Positions 7,149-15,798 of a stretch of 27,319 nucleotides of DNA are shown here, in pieces. A model generated the notes under the pieces. It worked only from the letters and a program-made list of their open reading frames with translations, made no database searches and was not told the origin of the DNA. Numbering within the stretch: the stretch's first letter is position 1; every line of letters starts with the position of its first letter. Origin of the DNA: CAZKNF01 sp964554105 (GTDB lineage: Bacteria > Bacteroidota > Rhodothermia > Rhodothermales > VXPQ01); assembly GCA_964554105.1 (NCBI GenBank), contig CAZKNF010000047.1:1-27319 (forward strand). The letters are read 5' to 3'. A program made the translations under genes and the position numbers.

Positions 7149-10100
7149 TTACTCCCGCGCCGCTCGGAGAAAGGCGATGAGATCGGCGAGCTGCTGCGGC
7201 TCCAGATCTTCGGCGGCCTCGAAAGGCATCAACGATCGTTCCGCCTGCCGGATTCGAGCGATTCGGCTTCGCAGTACCGGCTGGTCGCCGTCGAGATTTC
7301 GGAATGTGATCGTGCCCGGACCTTCAGAGACGATCCGCCCTGAGACGATGGAGGAATCGGACAACTCCGCGACATAGGCGGCGTAGGAGCCTGGTATAGC
7401 GCGGCTCGGCGCAACGATCGCTTCGAGCAGCTGTGCTCTGCTCTTGTTGCTTACGCCGAGCAGATTCGGGCCGACCGCCGCCGGGGTCGGAAGATGACAG
7501 GACGCACACCGCGCATAAAAAACGCTGCGACCCGCGTCTGCGTCACCGGTCAGCGAAAGTACGGCGTCACGATCTGTGAGCACGCCCTCACGATCTACAG
7601 ATAGTCTTCCCCGATCTTCAACGACGGCGCGCGCCGGAGCTTCTTGAAATACGGTGGCGGCGCGGCGTCGGATTGCCGCACGCGGATTATCGAGCAACCG
7701 CAGGCGAACCTGCGGATCCGCCGTCCCCGGATCGACCAGTCCAGCTTCGCTGGCAGCAAGCAGACTGCCCGTCCAGGCCACGCGGCCTGCAAGAATTCTC
7801 ATGGCTTGCAAACGCCCGCTTGCGGTTAACTGCGCCCAGTTTGAAAGGATGAGGTCCGCGACCTCCTCTTCAGCAAATGTGGATAATACGCGCAGCGCGG
7901 CGCTCTGCAGATGTGGCGTGCCGTCGAGAAGCGTATCCAGGACCGGTTTCACATTCGCATACGCGCCGCCGGCCAACCTGTCTGCGGCGTCCACGCGTTC
8001 ACCCACCGTGAAAGCGGGATTCAATGAGGCCGCGGCGGCCATCGCAGCGCGTTCGGGAAGGAGGATCCGGTCGGCGAGGCCCTGAAGCGCGGCGCGAAAG
8101 CTCTTCTTTTCGGACTGCTGGTCGAGCGATACGGCGTCCGCCTCGCCTACCAGGCTGAGCAGCACGTCCTCCACCTCGGGTAGGTCCAATCGACGGATTC
8201 CTGCCAGTTTGAGTCCGGCCGATAGTCCGTCCGCAGCCGCTGCGCGGAATGTCGGCCGGGAGCGCAGAGCGTCGGTTGCCAACTGATTGATCAACCATTG
8301 GATATCATCCGGATTGGCGCCGGCGCCGATCACGGAAGCGAAACCATGAAGGAGGTCGGAGCCTGCCCCCCGAAAGAGTATCCCGTCGTCAAGCAGCCGC
8401 GCGAGTAGCGGAGCGTGGGTTCGCGGATGCGCCGTCAAGACGGCGGTGATCGGCCACGGGTCGCTCATGTTCGAAACCGCGTAGGAAGTCAGGGCATTCA
8501 CCGCGTCCTCCACAGGCAGCGAACCGGCGGTGAGGGCCGCCTGAAAACGCACACCAGGATGTGGATGGCCGATGAGGTGGACGACGTCACCGGCGAGCGC
8601 CGGATACGCCTCCGCCAGAAACAGCGCGTGCTCGAGCACCTCGGGGGCAGGATCATCCAGCGCAGCATCCACGACGCCTTCATCTAGTGCGCCCAGGCTC
8701 TCGAGCACATACAGCGTGTGAATGCGCGAGGCAGGAAGCTCGGCGCTCGAGGCCACTGTGCGCAGAAGCGGGATAGCCGACGTATCCTGCCGTTCGATAA
8801 GGAGCCGATGAGCCGCCAGGCGCCACCACTGATCGGGGTGCGCAAGCATCTGGACGAGGCCTTCGGCATCCGCATGTCCCGGCCGCACGGGCGGCGTCTC
8901 GGAAACGTGGTCGCGGTGCCGGACGCGATAAATGCGGCCCTGGGCCGTCCCGCTGTAGAAGTCGATCGAATCCCGGATCGCCTCCGGAATGTATTCGGGG
9001 GACTCGATGAACTCTCGATACATGTCGATCACGTACAACGATCCGTCCGGCCCGGTTGTAACGTTCACCGGCCGAAACCAGGGATCCGTCGAAACCAGGA
9101 ACTCGCGATCCGATTCATCCGACGCCCGGCTCGCCGTAAACGAAACGCCGTCGTTGCTCAGCACGTCGCGGTGCACGAGATTCGCGGCGACCTCTCCTAC
9201 AAATAGATCACCTTCGTATCGATCTCCCAGTCCCGATCCCAGCAAAATCACGCCGCCGGATACGCCGGTGAAATGCCCCTCGAGGTGCTCGGTCCAGCCC
9301 ACCTGCTCCGCTTCATAACGCCGGCTGCGGATGTCGGTGCGGGCGACGCGCCAGTCCTGCGGCGACGTGGCCTGGTAGACGCTCAGGCCATGATCGGAGA
9401 TGTCCTGGACCGAGGAGCGCGCCGGAAGAAGCGGATTGCGCTCCAGGTACTCTCGAACGAGGACGACGTGCCGAACGTGCACCGTGTTGTGCATGATGAA
9501 TCGGCGTCCGGCTGCGTCGAAAGCCTGGCCGAACTGGGCGGGTCCGGACGCCGCTTCGTAGGCGGTTCCAACCATTCTGAAACGAAAATCCGCACCTAGG
9601 ACGGCGGCGCAGGGGGCTTCCGCAGGCGACGGAAACATGACGGGACATACGTCGCCGGGCTGGCCGTCGTTTGCCACGTAGATCCAGTTGTCGAGTGCAA
9701 GACGAGGACTCGAAACGATGTGCTGAGGATTCGTGAGCGCGAAGCCCGTGAATAGCGTCTGCCGGTGTTCGGCCCTGCCGTCTCCGTCCCGATCGCGCAG
9801 AAACAGAATGTTTGGAGCGGCCGTCACGATGAGACCGTCCATCCACGGCTGCATGCCCGTGAGATTAGCGATTTTGTCGGCAAACACGACCGAGCTGTCG
9901 ATACGCCCGTCGCCGTCCGCATCCTCGAGAAGGCGGATCCTGCTGCGCGGCGGGTGTTCCGACGCCGGATCCGCCGGATAATCCAGCATCTCCGCCACGA
10001 ACGCGCGGCCGTACGCATCGAAAACCAGGTCGACGGGATCCCGGACGTGAGGCTCCGCCGCGAAGATATCGATGCGCAACGTCGTGTCTATCCGAAAGTC

Positions 10101-10298
10101 GACGCGTGCTGCTTCCGGCGACAGAGGTCCGGATATTTCATCCGGCTGCTCACCCGCAGACGCATCTTCTGCTCCACCCGCATCTCGAGTCGATGTGGAT
10201 GCAGTGCACCCGGAGATGATGAGCGTACCGATCAGCAGCGGCGCGAGTAGGGCGCTGCCGCGCCCGGCATCCCACCGAAAACCCTCCCGACAGATCAT
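7149..10298 (-). CDS. PVC-type heme-binding lipoprotein: propeller, HEAT repeats, cytochrome c
   Basis: This encodes 1049 residues. A lipobox (LIISGC, Cys31) marks a lipoprotein. Residues of about 65-470 form a sugar-dehydrogenase-like propeller of the membrane-bound dehydrogenase type first noted in Planctomycetes (TIGR02604-like), with PHVRDPVDLVFDAYGRAFVAE and repeated DRDGDGR-type loops. The middle (about 490-880) is alpha-helical with HEAT-like repeats (for example QMLAHPDQWWRLAAHRLL). The C-terminus is a cytochrome c of the PVC heme-binding type (TIGR02603-like): CASCH at 931-935 and the likely methionine ligand M1024 (LMPFE). It probably oxidises a sugar or alcohol substrate in the periplasm or at the outer membrane and passes electrons to its own heme. 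GGGGTGGAG lies just before the ATG. It is downstream of the ceramidase-like gene on the same strand and may be co-transcribed. Confidence 0.92.
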   Translation of the reverse strand: MICREGFRWDAGRGSALLAPLLIGTLIISGCTASTSTRDAGGAEDASAGEQPDEISGPLSPEAARVDFRIDTTLRIDIFAAEPHVRDPVDLVFDAYGRAFVAEMLDYPADPASEHPPRSRIRLLEDADGDGRIDSSVVFADKIANLTGMQPWMDGLIVTAAPNILFLRDRDGDGRAEHRQTLFTGFALTNPQHIVSSPRLALDNWIYVANDGQPGDVCPVMFPSPAEAPCAAVLGADFRFRMVGTAYEAASGPAQFGQAFDAAGRRFIMHNTVHVRHVVLVREYLERNPLLPARSSVQDISDHGLSVYQATSPQDWRVARTDIRSRRYEAEQVGWTEHLEGHFTGVSGGVILLGSGLGDRYEGDLFVGEVAANLVHRDVLSNDGVSFTASRASDESDREFLVSTDPWFRPVNVTTGPDGSLYVIDMYREFIESPEYIPEAIRDSIDFYSGTAQGRIYRVRHRDHVSETPPVRPGHADAEGLVQMLAHPDQWWRLAAHRLLIERQDTSAIPLLRTVASSAELPASRIHTLYVLESLGALDEGVVDAALDDPAPEVLEHALFLAEAYPALAGDVVHLIGHPHPGVRFQAALTAGSLPVEDAVNALTSYAVSNMSDPWPITAVLTAHPRTHAPLLARLLDDGILFRGAGSDLLHGFASVIGAGANPDDIQWLINQLATDALRSRPTFRAAAADGLSAGLKLAGIRRLDLPEVEDVLLSLVGEADAVSLDQQSEKKSFRAALQGLADRILLPERAAMAAAASLNPAFTVGERVDAADRLAGGAYANVKPVLDTLLDGTPHLQSAALRVLSTFAEEEVADLILSNWAQLTASGRLQAMRILAGRVAWTGSLLAASEAGLVDPGTADPQVRLRLLDNPRAAIRRRAATVFQEAPARAVVEDRGRLSVDREGVLTDRDAVLSLTGDADAGRSVFYARCASCHLPTPAAVGPNLLGVSNKSRAQLLEAIVAPSRAIPGSYAAYVAELSDSSIVSGRIVSEGPGTITFRNLDGDQPVLRSRIARIRQAERSLMPFEAAEDLEPQQLADLIAFLRAARE

Positions 10299-10325
10299 GA
10301 AACTCCACCCCTGAATTCGGAGCAG

Positions 10326-10381
10326 CTTTCAACTCCGAGCTCCGAACTACAAATTTCGAATTCCGAACCTTGAACCTTAAT
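10326..10381. repeat. Heptamer tandem array (eight degenerate 7-bp units)
   Basis: On the plus strand, units read CTTTCAA, CTCCGAG, CTCCGAA, CTACAAA, TTTCGAA, TTCCGAA, CCTTGAA, CCTTAAT without interruption (10326-10381), consensus about YTCCGAA. The array fills most of the 89-base spacer between the ceramidase-like gene and the heme-binding lipoprotein gene. TTCGGAG (10316-10322) can also pair with CTCCGAA (10340-10346). It could act as an intergenic attenuator or be a slippage-prone microsatellite. Confidence 0.8.
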
Positions 10382-10387
10382 CGCCCA

Positions 10388-11668
10388 TTACAACACCTCC
10401 TGCCCCAGCGCGATTAACGCGTCGACGAGGATTGCCTCTGCCTCCGGGGCGAATTTCGACACCCCGGGCTCGTAGCCGCCGAAGCGATACGAATCCGACG
10501 TACAGAAGTAACCGTGGGATCCGTTGGCATAGCCCACCACCATCACGCGCAGGTTCTCGTGGGCGAGGGCGTCCTCGACCTGCGAGTTGTATTGGATGAA
10601 CGGCTCGCCGGGAATGGTGAGGAACAGGGAGCGCCCCACGCGAACCGCCTGGATCTCTATCGAGAAGGACTCGGCATCCTTGCCTGGAAGCTCCACCATC
10701 CGCGTTTTCGCCATGATGTCGAGCTCGGTCTCGCGCTGAGAGACGGCGCCGCGGCTGGCCGCTCTCGCAGAGGCCTGCACCACCGAAGCCCCGACATCCC
10801 GTCCCACCCATTCCAGATCGGCGTCGTCGCCGCTGCGAAACCCGTCTGCGGAGGGAAGATTTGGGCGGATGTTCGCGCCTGCGCCGGATAGATAAAGAGC
10901 AGGCGCCCCTCCGTGGACATCTTCGATGAAGTGCTGCGCGAATCCGGGATAATCCGCCGTGATCTCCAGGTTCTCATTGCGAAACACGTTCGCGTGGCAA
11001 GCCACGTGAAACAAGATCGCCACCGTTTCCCCACCGTCTGCATCGACCCGAAAAACACGAGCCCGCCGATCGTTAGGACCGGCCGCATTGGGTTTCATCT
11101 CCGCCACACCCTCGTCGTTCAGAAGGCGGCGGTTTACGCAGGATGTGATGTCCTCATCTGCATAGCCAAGGGTCACAGGGCGAGTCTGCGCGGCGGACGC
11201 CTCGACCAGCCCCGCCACTTTGTCGGCCACGATTCGGCCATAAACTGTGGCGGCGTCGAGCCTGGGGGCGCCGTGCGTATGGGAGGCATTCACGAGGATG
11301 TGATCCCCGGGGATGCCGGTCCGCTCGCCGATTGCCTCGCGGATCAGTTGCGTCTCGGTCTCGCCGACGTCGATGAGATCTAGGGTTACGATAGCGACGC
11401 GCGCCGCACCGTCATCGAAGACGAGCACCCCCGCCCGAAGCGGGTCCTTGATGCCGGTAGACGGCCCCGTTCGATCGCCGAACCCTGCAAGCGGCGTCCC
11501 GATGGGCGGCGTGATGTCGATCTTACCCGCGGCCGCGCGCAGATTGGATGCCGATGGTTCATCGCTAGAAACCTGTGCATACCCGGATTCCGGATAAGCC
11601 CAGAAGAAAACGAGCCAGAAGAAAACGAGCCGGAAAAAAACGAGGTCGCGGAGTAGGTGGATGCGCAT
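10388..11668 (-). CDS. Secreted neutral/alkaline ceramidase-like hydrolase
   Basis: This encodes 426 residues from the chosen start. It matches the neutral/alkaline non-lysosomal ceramidase N-terminal domain family, zinc amidases that cleave the N-acyl bond of ceramides. Visible motifs are AAAGKIDITPPIGTPLAGFG at the start of the domain, NASHTHGAP (about residues 127-135, likely zinc ligands) and FHVACHANVF (another metal or active-site region). Classic neutral ceramidases are near 650-750 residues, so this is the shorter single-domain form and the substrate may differ. The frame is open to an ATG at 11752, but that start gives a long polar N-terminus. The ATG at 11668 gives a good signal peptide (RIHLLRDLVFF, then more hydrophobic repeats, ending near GYAQ). 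No Shine-Dalgarno sequence is clear at either. The heme-binding lipoprotein gene follows after 89 bases. Confidence 0.87.
   Translation of the reverse strand: MRIHLLRDLVFFRLVFFWLVFFWAYPESGYAQVSSDEPSASNLRAAAGKIDITPPIGTPLAGFGDRTGPSTGIKDPLRAGVLVFDDGAARVAIVTLDLIDVGETETQLIREAIGERTGIPGDHILVNASHTHGAPRLDAATVYGRIVADKVAGLVEASAAQTRPVTLGYADEDITSCVNRRLLNDEGVAEMKPNAAGPNDRRARVFRVDADGGETVAILFHVACHANVFRNENLEITADYPGFAQHFIEDVHGGAPALYLSGAGANIRPNLPSADGFRSGDDADLEWVGRDVGASVVQASARAASRGAVSQRETELDIMAKTRMVELPGKDAESFSIEIQAVRVGRSLFLTIPGEPFIQYNSQVEDALAHENLRVMVVGYANGSHGYFCTSDSYRFGGYEPGVSKFAPEAEAILVDALIALGQEVL
11601..11645. repeat. 15-bp tandem repeat encoding the signal-peptide core
   Basis: Two perfect units CAGAAGAAAACGAGC (11601-11615, 11616-11630) and one degenerate unit (11631-11645) lie in frame in the ceramidase-like gene. 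Read on the minus strand they give LVFFR, LVFFW and LVFFW, the hydrophobic core of the signal peptide. Confidence 0.9.
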
Positions 11669-11830
11669 CGGTTCAGATGGTCGGCACACGTCGATGTCCT
11701 CGACGGACCGGGGCGTGTGAGGGGAACGAGAGGATCGGCAGTCTTCACTCATAATAAGAAACGTATTGCAAGATCCTGTAACCTTCGTCTAAACGGTCGG
11801 ACGGGACGAATCAACAGGGGACCTCGGCGT

Positions 11831-11839
11831 TATATTCTG
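11831..11839 (+). promoter_or_regulatory. Possible -10/-7 promoter element for the DUF892 gene
   Basis: TATATTCTG lies 65 bases before the start codon in the spacer between the divergent ceramidase-like and DUF892 genes. It resembles both a sigma70-type -10 box and the Bacteroidota TAnnTTTG element (imperfectly). No convincing upstream element was found at the expected distance. Confidence 0.3.
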
Positions 11840-11903
11840 TAAGGCTTTCGATAGAATGCGGAAGCGGGAATTAATCTTGCAATCAACCAGACAGGAGGGA
11901 AGT

Positions 11904-12419
11904 ATGACGCCGAAGAATCTGGAAGACTTGTACGTCCATCAACTTCGCGACCTTTACAGCGCCGAGACTCAGATAATCGAAGCGCTGCCGAAGATGAAGA
12001 AGAAGGCGACGAATCCACAGCTCCAGAAGGCATTCGATGTCCATCTGGAGGAGACAAAGCAGCAGAGAGCGCGGCTGGAGCAAATATTTGAACGCATGAA
12101 TATTTCTCCAGGCGGACAAACCTGCAAAGCGGTCAAGGGGCTGATCAATGAGGCGGAGGAGTTCATCAATGATGCGAAGAAGCTCTTCGGAAGCGACTCG
12201 CCGACATCCGTGCTGGATGCCGGACTGATCGCCGAAGCCCAGCGGATCGAACACTATGAGATCAGCGGCTACGGCACCGTCGCCACATACGCGGAAACGC
12301 TGGAACTGCACGGGGATCATCAGCTGCTGTCCACGACGCTTCAGGAAGAGAAGAAGACGGACCAGTCGTTGAATGAGCTGGCCAAGACGATGGTCAATCC
12401 CGCGGCCGTGACGGCATAG
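11904..12419 (+). CDS. DUF892 (YciE/YciF) ferritin-like protein
   Basis: This encodes 171 residues of the DUF892 family, four-helix ferritin-like proteins such as E. coli YciF that are induced by stress. The sequence opens with NLEDLYVHQLRDLYSAETQI, typical of the family. Carboxylate and histidine residues expected for a di-metal site occur in SAETQIIEALP, HLEETKQQ and AEAQRIEHYEISGYG. The start at 11904 is chosen over an in-frame ATG at 11856 because a perfect AGGAGG (11893-11898) sits five bases upstream. No signal peptide is present, so it is cytoplasmic. It stands alone between a divergent and a convergent neighbour, with a structured region downstream. Its physiological substrate is not known. 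Confidence 0.92.
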   Translation: MTPKNLEDLYVHQLRDLYSAETQIIEALPKMKKKATNPQLQKAFDVHLEETKQQRARLEQIFERMNISPGGQTCKAVKGLINEAEEFINDAKKLFGSDSPTSVLDAGLIAEAQRIEHYEISGYGTVATYAETLELHGDHQLLSTTLQEEKKTDQSLNELAKTMVNPAAVTA

Positions 12420-12560
12420 AGCGTCCAGCGCCGAACGCGAAGCTTATCGCGTACCTTCATCGGATGCTTGATGTCGAAGGCCTGATTTCGGCGGAAGCCG
12501 GAAGACCAAAGGCTCCAGACGTCTGGTTCGGTCCGAAGTATCTCAGAAGTATCTGAGTCG

Positions 12561-12607
12561 CAGAAGCTCCAGAATCCTTCAGAACGGAGGGTTTCTGGGG
12601 CTTTCTG
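12561..12607. terminator. Strong stem-loop between convergent genes, probable bidirectional terminator
   Basis: CAGAAGCTCCAGAA (12561-12574) can pair with TTCTGGGGCTTTCTG (12593-12607), giving about 14 pairs with one G-U and one bulged base. The loop itself holds a small stem. It lies between the stops of the DUF892 and MATE genes, the expected place for a shared terminator. No T-tract follows, so intrinsic termination is uncertain. A perfect hairpin CTCAGA-AGTA-TCTGAG (12542-12557) lies just before it. Confidence 0.55.
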
Positions 12608-12638
12608 CGTTTATCTGACGATCGTGGCGAAGTATGGA

Positions 12639-14069
12639 TTACAAGGCGCCCGGCCGATAGGCACGGCTGACGATTTTCCACTTCCCACTGCGGAATCGGT
12701 AGTAGGTCACGGCGGCGGGAATTCCCGTTTCGAGGAGGATGGCAATGTAGAGTCCTGCGATGCCCAGCGGGGTGACCGCTCCGAGATAGGCGACGGGCAG
12801 AGCGAAGGCGAAGAGGCCGATGATCTGGCCATAGAGCGGCCAGCGCGTGTCGCCGCTGGCGCGGAGGGGTCCCATCGAGCCGTTCGTCACGCCCCAGAGC
12901 ACCACAGCAACGCACGTGATCCGTATCAGCATGGCGGCGGTGTGTACGATGTCCGGATCGTCGATGAACAGATGGCTGATCGGCCCGGCGAATGCGAACA
13001 CGACGGCCGCCACCAACCCGTAGACGGCGACGGCGAATCGAAGCGTGTCGCGCGCGTATGCGCCGGCCTCCTCCTCCTCGTCGATGCCGAGGGCCTGTCC
13101 GACGAGGCTGCTCGACGCCAATCCGAATCCCCATCCAGGCGTATTCATCAGGTCGCGGAGGCGCAGTGCGATCACGAACGCAGCCACGACGTTCGGTCCG
13201 AAAAGACTGACCACCGCGAGCATCGGAAACTGGCCGCCGCTCTGGCCGATGTTCGTCAGCGCGAGCGGCGTAGAAATCTTGGTGAGATGGCGGGCAGTAG
13301 TCGAGCTCCACTGCGGGCCGGACCAGTCGATGCGGATCGGCAAGTCATCCATGAAAGGAAGACGTCCTGTGGTCAGTCCCCATCCGAACGCTGCGGCCGT
13401 TGCTACATTGGCCAGGAGCGTCCCGATGGCTGCGCCGACGACGCCGAGCTCGAGCACGAAGATGAATATGGCGTTGAGCCCGATGTTCGCCGCGGCTCCG
13501 CCCGCCCGGATGACCATCGGCGTCCATGCGTCGTTGGCGCCCACGAGCGTGCGGCTCGCGATCAGATTGAGCGCCACGAAAGGCATCGAGAGTCCGGCGA
13601 CGCTGAGATAGCTTGCGCCGAAGGCGACCGCCTCTTCGCCGGAGCCGATCAGTCCGATGAGCGGTTCGGAATAGAACCAGAAGATCCCGACAAGGGGGAG
13701 CAGGACGGAGAGCGCCAGCAAGGCGCTGACCTTCACGGAGATGCTGATCTCGTCATGGCGGCCGGACGAAAAACGCTGAGAGACCAGACTGATCGTTCCG
13801 CCTGCGATGCCTCCGCCGATCATAAAGCCGAGCCCCCAGTACGGGATCGCGTAGCCGACGCCGGCAATGGCTGAAGCGCCCAGCGCGGTGCCGACCATCG
13901 CGACGTCCGCCGTCGACTGCGACATCCGAACCAGCCCGGTGACGATGCGCGGCCATGCCAGATTCGAAACACGCGTCGCTCGTGCAGCATCGATCAAGCC
14001 GAGACGGGCAAGAATCAGCCCCACGCCGCGGATCGCGGCGTGCACCGGTTTGAGCAACACATGCAGCAT
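12639..14069 (-). CDS. MATE family multidrug/sodium efflux transporter
   Basis: This encodes 476 residues with about 12 hydrophobic helices in two homologous halves, the normal size and layout for MATE antiporters, which expel cationic drugs using Na+ or H+ gradients. Recognisable stretches are RMSQSTADVAMVGTALGASA in helix 1, IGGGIAGGTISLVSQRFSSG, ASRTLVGANDAWTPMVIRAGG in the first half, and the parallel GFGLASSSLVGQALG and NGSMGPLRASGDTRWPL in the second. An N-terminal segment of about 35 residues precedes helix 1. It is cytoplasmic-membrane located and not part of an operon: the next gene upstream is divergent. The stop lies beside the structured intergenic region. The substrate cannot be told from sequence. 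Confidence 0.9.
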   Translation of the reverse strand: MLHVLLKPVHAAIRGVGLILARLGLIDAARATRVSNLAWPRIVTGLVRMSQSTADVAMVGTALGASAIAGVGYAIPYWGLGFMIGGGIAGGTISLVSQRFSSGRHDEISISVKVSALLALSVLLPLVGIFWFYSEPLIGLIGSGEEAVAFGASYLSVAGLSMPFVALNLIASRTLVGANDAWTPMVIRAGGAAANIGLNAIFIFVLELGVVGAAIGTLLANVATAAAFGWGLTTGRLPFMDDLPIRIDWSGPQWSSTTARHLTKISTPLALTNIGQSGGQFPMLAVVSLFGPNVVAAFVIALRLRDLMNTPGWGFGLASSSLVGQALGIDEEEEAGAYARDTLRFAVAVYGLVAAVVFAFAGPISHLFIDDPDIVHTAAMLIRITCVAVVLWGVTNGSMGPLRASGDTRWPLYGQIIGLFAFALPVAYLGAVTPLGIAGLYIAILLETGIPAAVTYYRFRSGKWKIVSRAYRPGAL

Positions 14070-14370
14070 AAAACGTGGGTATTGATCTTACAGTCTTCAC
14101 TCCTTGCAGACCGACAGATACCAATCCCGCCATTCAGACAAGGTTCGGCCGCGTTTCGATGGAAGGGGTTTCTGCCGCCAGACTTCACGTCCTGGTCATG
14201 TTTCCTTCACGCTCAGCTCTACTTCATCGCGAATACGCGGCGGGTGCTGCTGATCACCGCCGGCGCAGATCCGGAGAACATCAGCCGTGTGAAAGCATAA
14301 TTTGAATCAGCGGCGATCGGCATCGCACCGCGGCACATTTCGATCAAAAGGTTTTGCAGAGCGGTCCTCT
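14070..14370. other. Intergenic region between divergent MATE and AraC genes
   Basis: About 300 bases. Short open frames here are small, have no recognisable similarity, and the longest on the plus strand just extends the AraC frame upstream. I see no clear promoter box, hairpin or repeat. Confidence 0.5.
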
Positions 14371-15252
14371 ATGCTCATAACGCGATTGCCCCGGCCCGAG
14401 CTGCACTCGATCGTGCAGACACTCTGGGCGACGGACGAACGAGCCGCGCCTCGGCCTCCGGCATCGGATCGCGAGCGTGTCTTGCCGACCGGTTCGATGC
14501 ACGTGGCGATCCGCCTTTCAAGTCCGCTGTGTGTTCTCGGCGACCCCTGCGATGCCGCCGCCGGTCGCGGCATCGATCACGCTCCGAACAATCTCGCCCG
14601 TCGCGAGATCGGATATGCGGTGATCGGCGGAGCACGCCCCGTGCCTTATGTGCGTGATATTTCCGAACCCGCACAATCGGTAGGTGCCCAGCTCCGGCCG
14701 GGTGCCGGTGAGGCCTTATTCGGCGCGCCCGCCGAAGAGCTTGCCGGACGGCACACGCCGCTCGATGATCTCTGGGGAGGCGCGGTCGCCGAAGTGCGGG
14801 AGCGACTCCTGTGGGCTGAATCCGCCGAACAGAAGCTGGATATCTTCGAATCCTACCTCGCGGCCCGGCTTCGACACTCCGCCGTGCTCCATCCGGTAGT
14901 CGCCTATGCCATCCGACAGCTAGCGACCACATCCGACATCGGAGAGGTGGTCCGGCAGACCGGCTGCAGCCACAGGCGCTTCATCGCTCTGTTTCGGCGG
15001 TCGGTAGGCCTGACGCCGAAGCTCTATTGCCGGGTGCTCCGGTTTCAGCGGTCGCTGAAGCGCCTGGCGCGCGAGCCCGCTGTGCCCCTGGTGGAGGTGG
15101 CCCTGGATGCAGGCTACAGTGACCAGCCGCACTTCAATCGGGACTTCCGAGAATTCGCAGGACTTGAGCCAGGTGCGTATCGCCGGATACTACCGTCGTC
15201 GCCAAATCATCTACCCCTTCCGGGATCCGCTCACCGTCCGCCGGTGGCGTAA
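14371..15252 (+). CDS. AraC family transcriptional regulator
   Basis: This encodes 293 residues from the chosen ATG. The N-terminal half has the opening seen in AraC proteins with a DUF6597-type sensor domain (PRPELHSIVQTLWATDE and VLPTGSMHVAIRL). The C-terminal 100 residues are the AraC DNA-binding domain: a first helix-turn-helix near GEVVRQTGCSHRRFIALFRR and a second in VALDAGYSDQPHFNRDFREF, ending in the usual GLEPGAYRR. The frame is open to an ATG at 14302, but the extra 23 residues are polar and basic and do not look like the family. The conserved sequence begins right after the Met at 14371. No strong ribosome-binding site is seen. It is followed 86 bases later by a small VOC gene, a common pairing that suggests it controls that gene; this is inference. 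Confidence 0.87.
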   Translation: MLITRLPRPELHSIVQTLWATDERAAPRPPASDRERVLPTGSMHVAIRLSSPLCVLGDPCDAAAGRGIDHAPNNLARREIGYAVIGGARPVPYVRDISEPAQSVGAQLRPGAGEALFGAPAEELAGRHTPLDDLWGGAVAEVRERLLWAESAEQKLDIFESYLAARLRHSAVLHPVVAYAIRQLATTSDIGEVVRQTGCSHRRFIALFRRSVGLTPKLYCRVLRFQRSLKRLAREPAVPLVEVALDAGYSDQPHFNRDFREFAGLEPGAYRRILPSSPNHLPLPGSAHRPPVA

Positions 15253-15338
15253 ATTTCGTTCAAGACGTCGGGTCCGGCCGGAGGTACATTCTGACGTTCG
15301 ATCAATCAACGCCCGAATCTTGATGGAGGACGAGTCCT

Positions 15339-15782
15339 ATGAAAACGCATGAGTTGTTCGCATATCTACACGTCGACGGTGCCGCAAAGGCCATCGACTT
15401 TTACACGGAGGCATTCGGCGCGCGAGAGACGTTCCGTCTCACCGAGCCGAGCGGACGGATAGGGCATGCTGAACTCGAACTGGGTGGAGCCACGCTGATG
15501 CTCGCGGACGAGTTTCCTGAATACGGCATCCGTGGGCCGCATGCGGTCGGCGCGACGACGGTTACCCTCCACTTGCACGTCGATGATGCCGACGTGATGA
15601 TTCGGCGCGCCGTCGAAGCCGGCGCCGAGCTCGAGCGTGAGCCTGAGGACCACTTCTACGGGGAGCGGTCGGGCAGCGTTCACGATCCGTTCGGCCACAG
15701 ATGGACCATCGGCCACAGCATCGAAGATGTTTCCCCGGCTGAGATGCAGCGCCGGTACACTGAGGCCATGCAGAATCAATGA
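15339..15782 (+). CDS. Small VOC family protein (PhnB/glyoxalase-like)
   Basis: This encodes 147 residues forming one VOC module pair. It opens with a FAYLHVDGAAKAIDFYTEAF segment and ends with GSVHDPFGHRWTIGHSIEDVS, the hallmark of PhnB-like/glyoxalase-bleomycin-resistance proteins. The cytoplasmic protein probably dimerises to form its active site. Members bind metals or sequester small toxic molecules; the actual substrate is unknown. GGAGG lies about ten bases before the ATG. It follows the AraC gene on the same strand and is probably regulated by it. It converges with the 269-residue protein gene, with only 16 bases between stops. Confidence 0.88.
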   Translation: MKTHELFAYLHVDGAAKAIDFYTEAFGARETFRLTEPSGRIGHAELELGGATLMLADEFPEYGIRGPHAVGATTVTLHLHVDDADVMIRRAVEAGAELEREPEDHFYGERSGSVHDPFGHRWTIGHSIEDVSPAEMQRRYTEAMQNQ

Positions 15783-15798
15783 TCTCTTGGTCTCGACA

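Noticed and set aside
12624..13874. 416-codon plus-strand frame
   Set aside because: Lies fully antisense to the MATE gene, highly charged, no family features.
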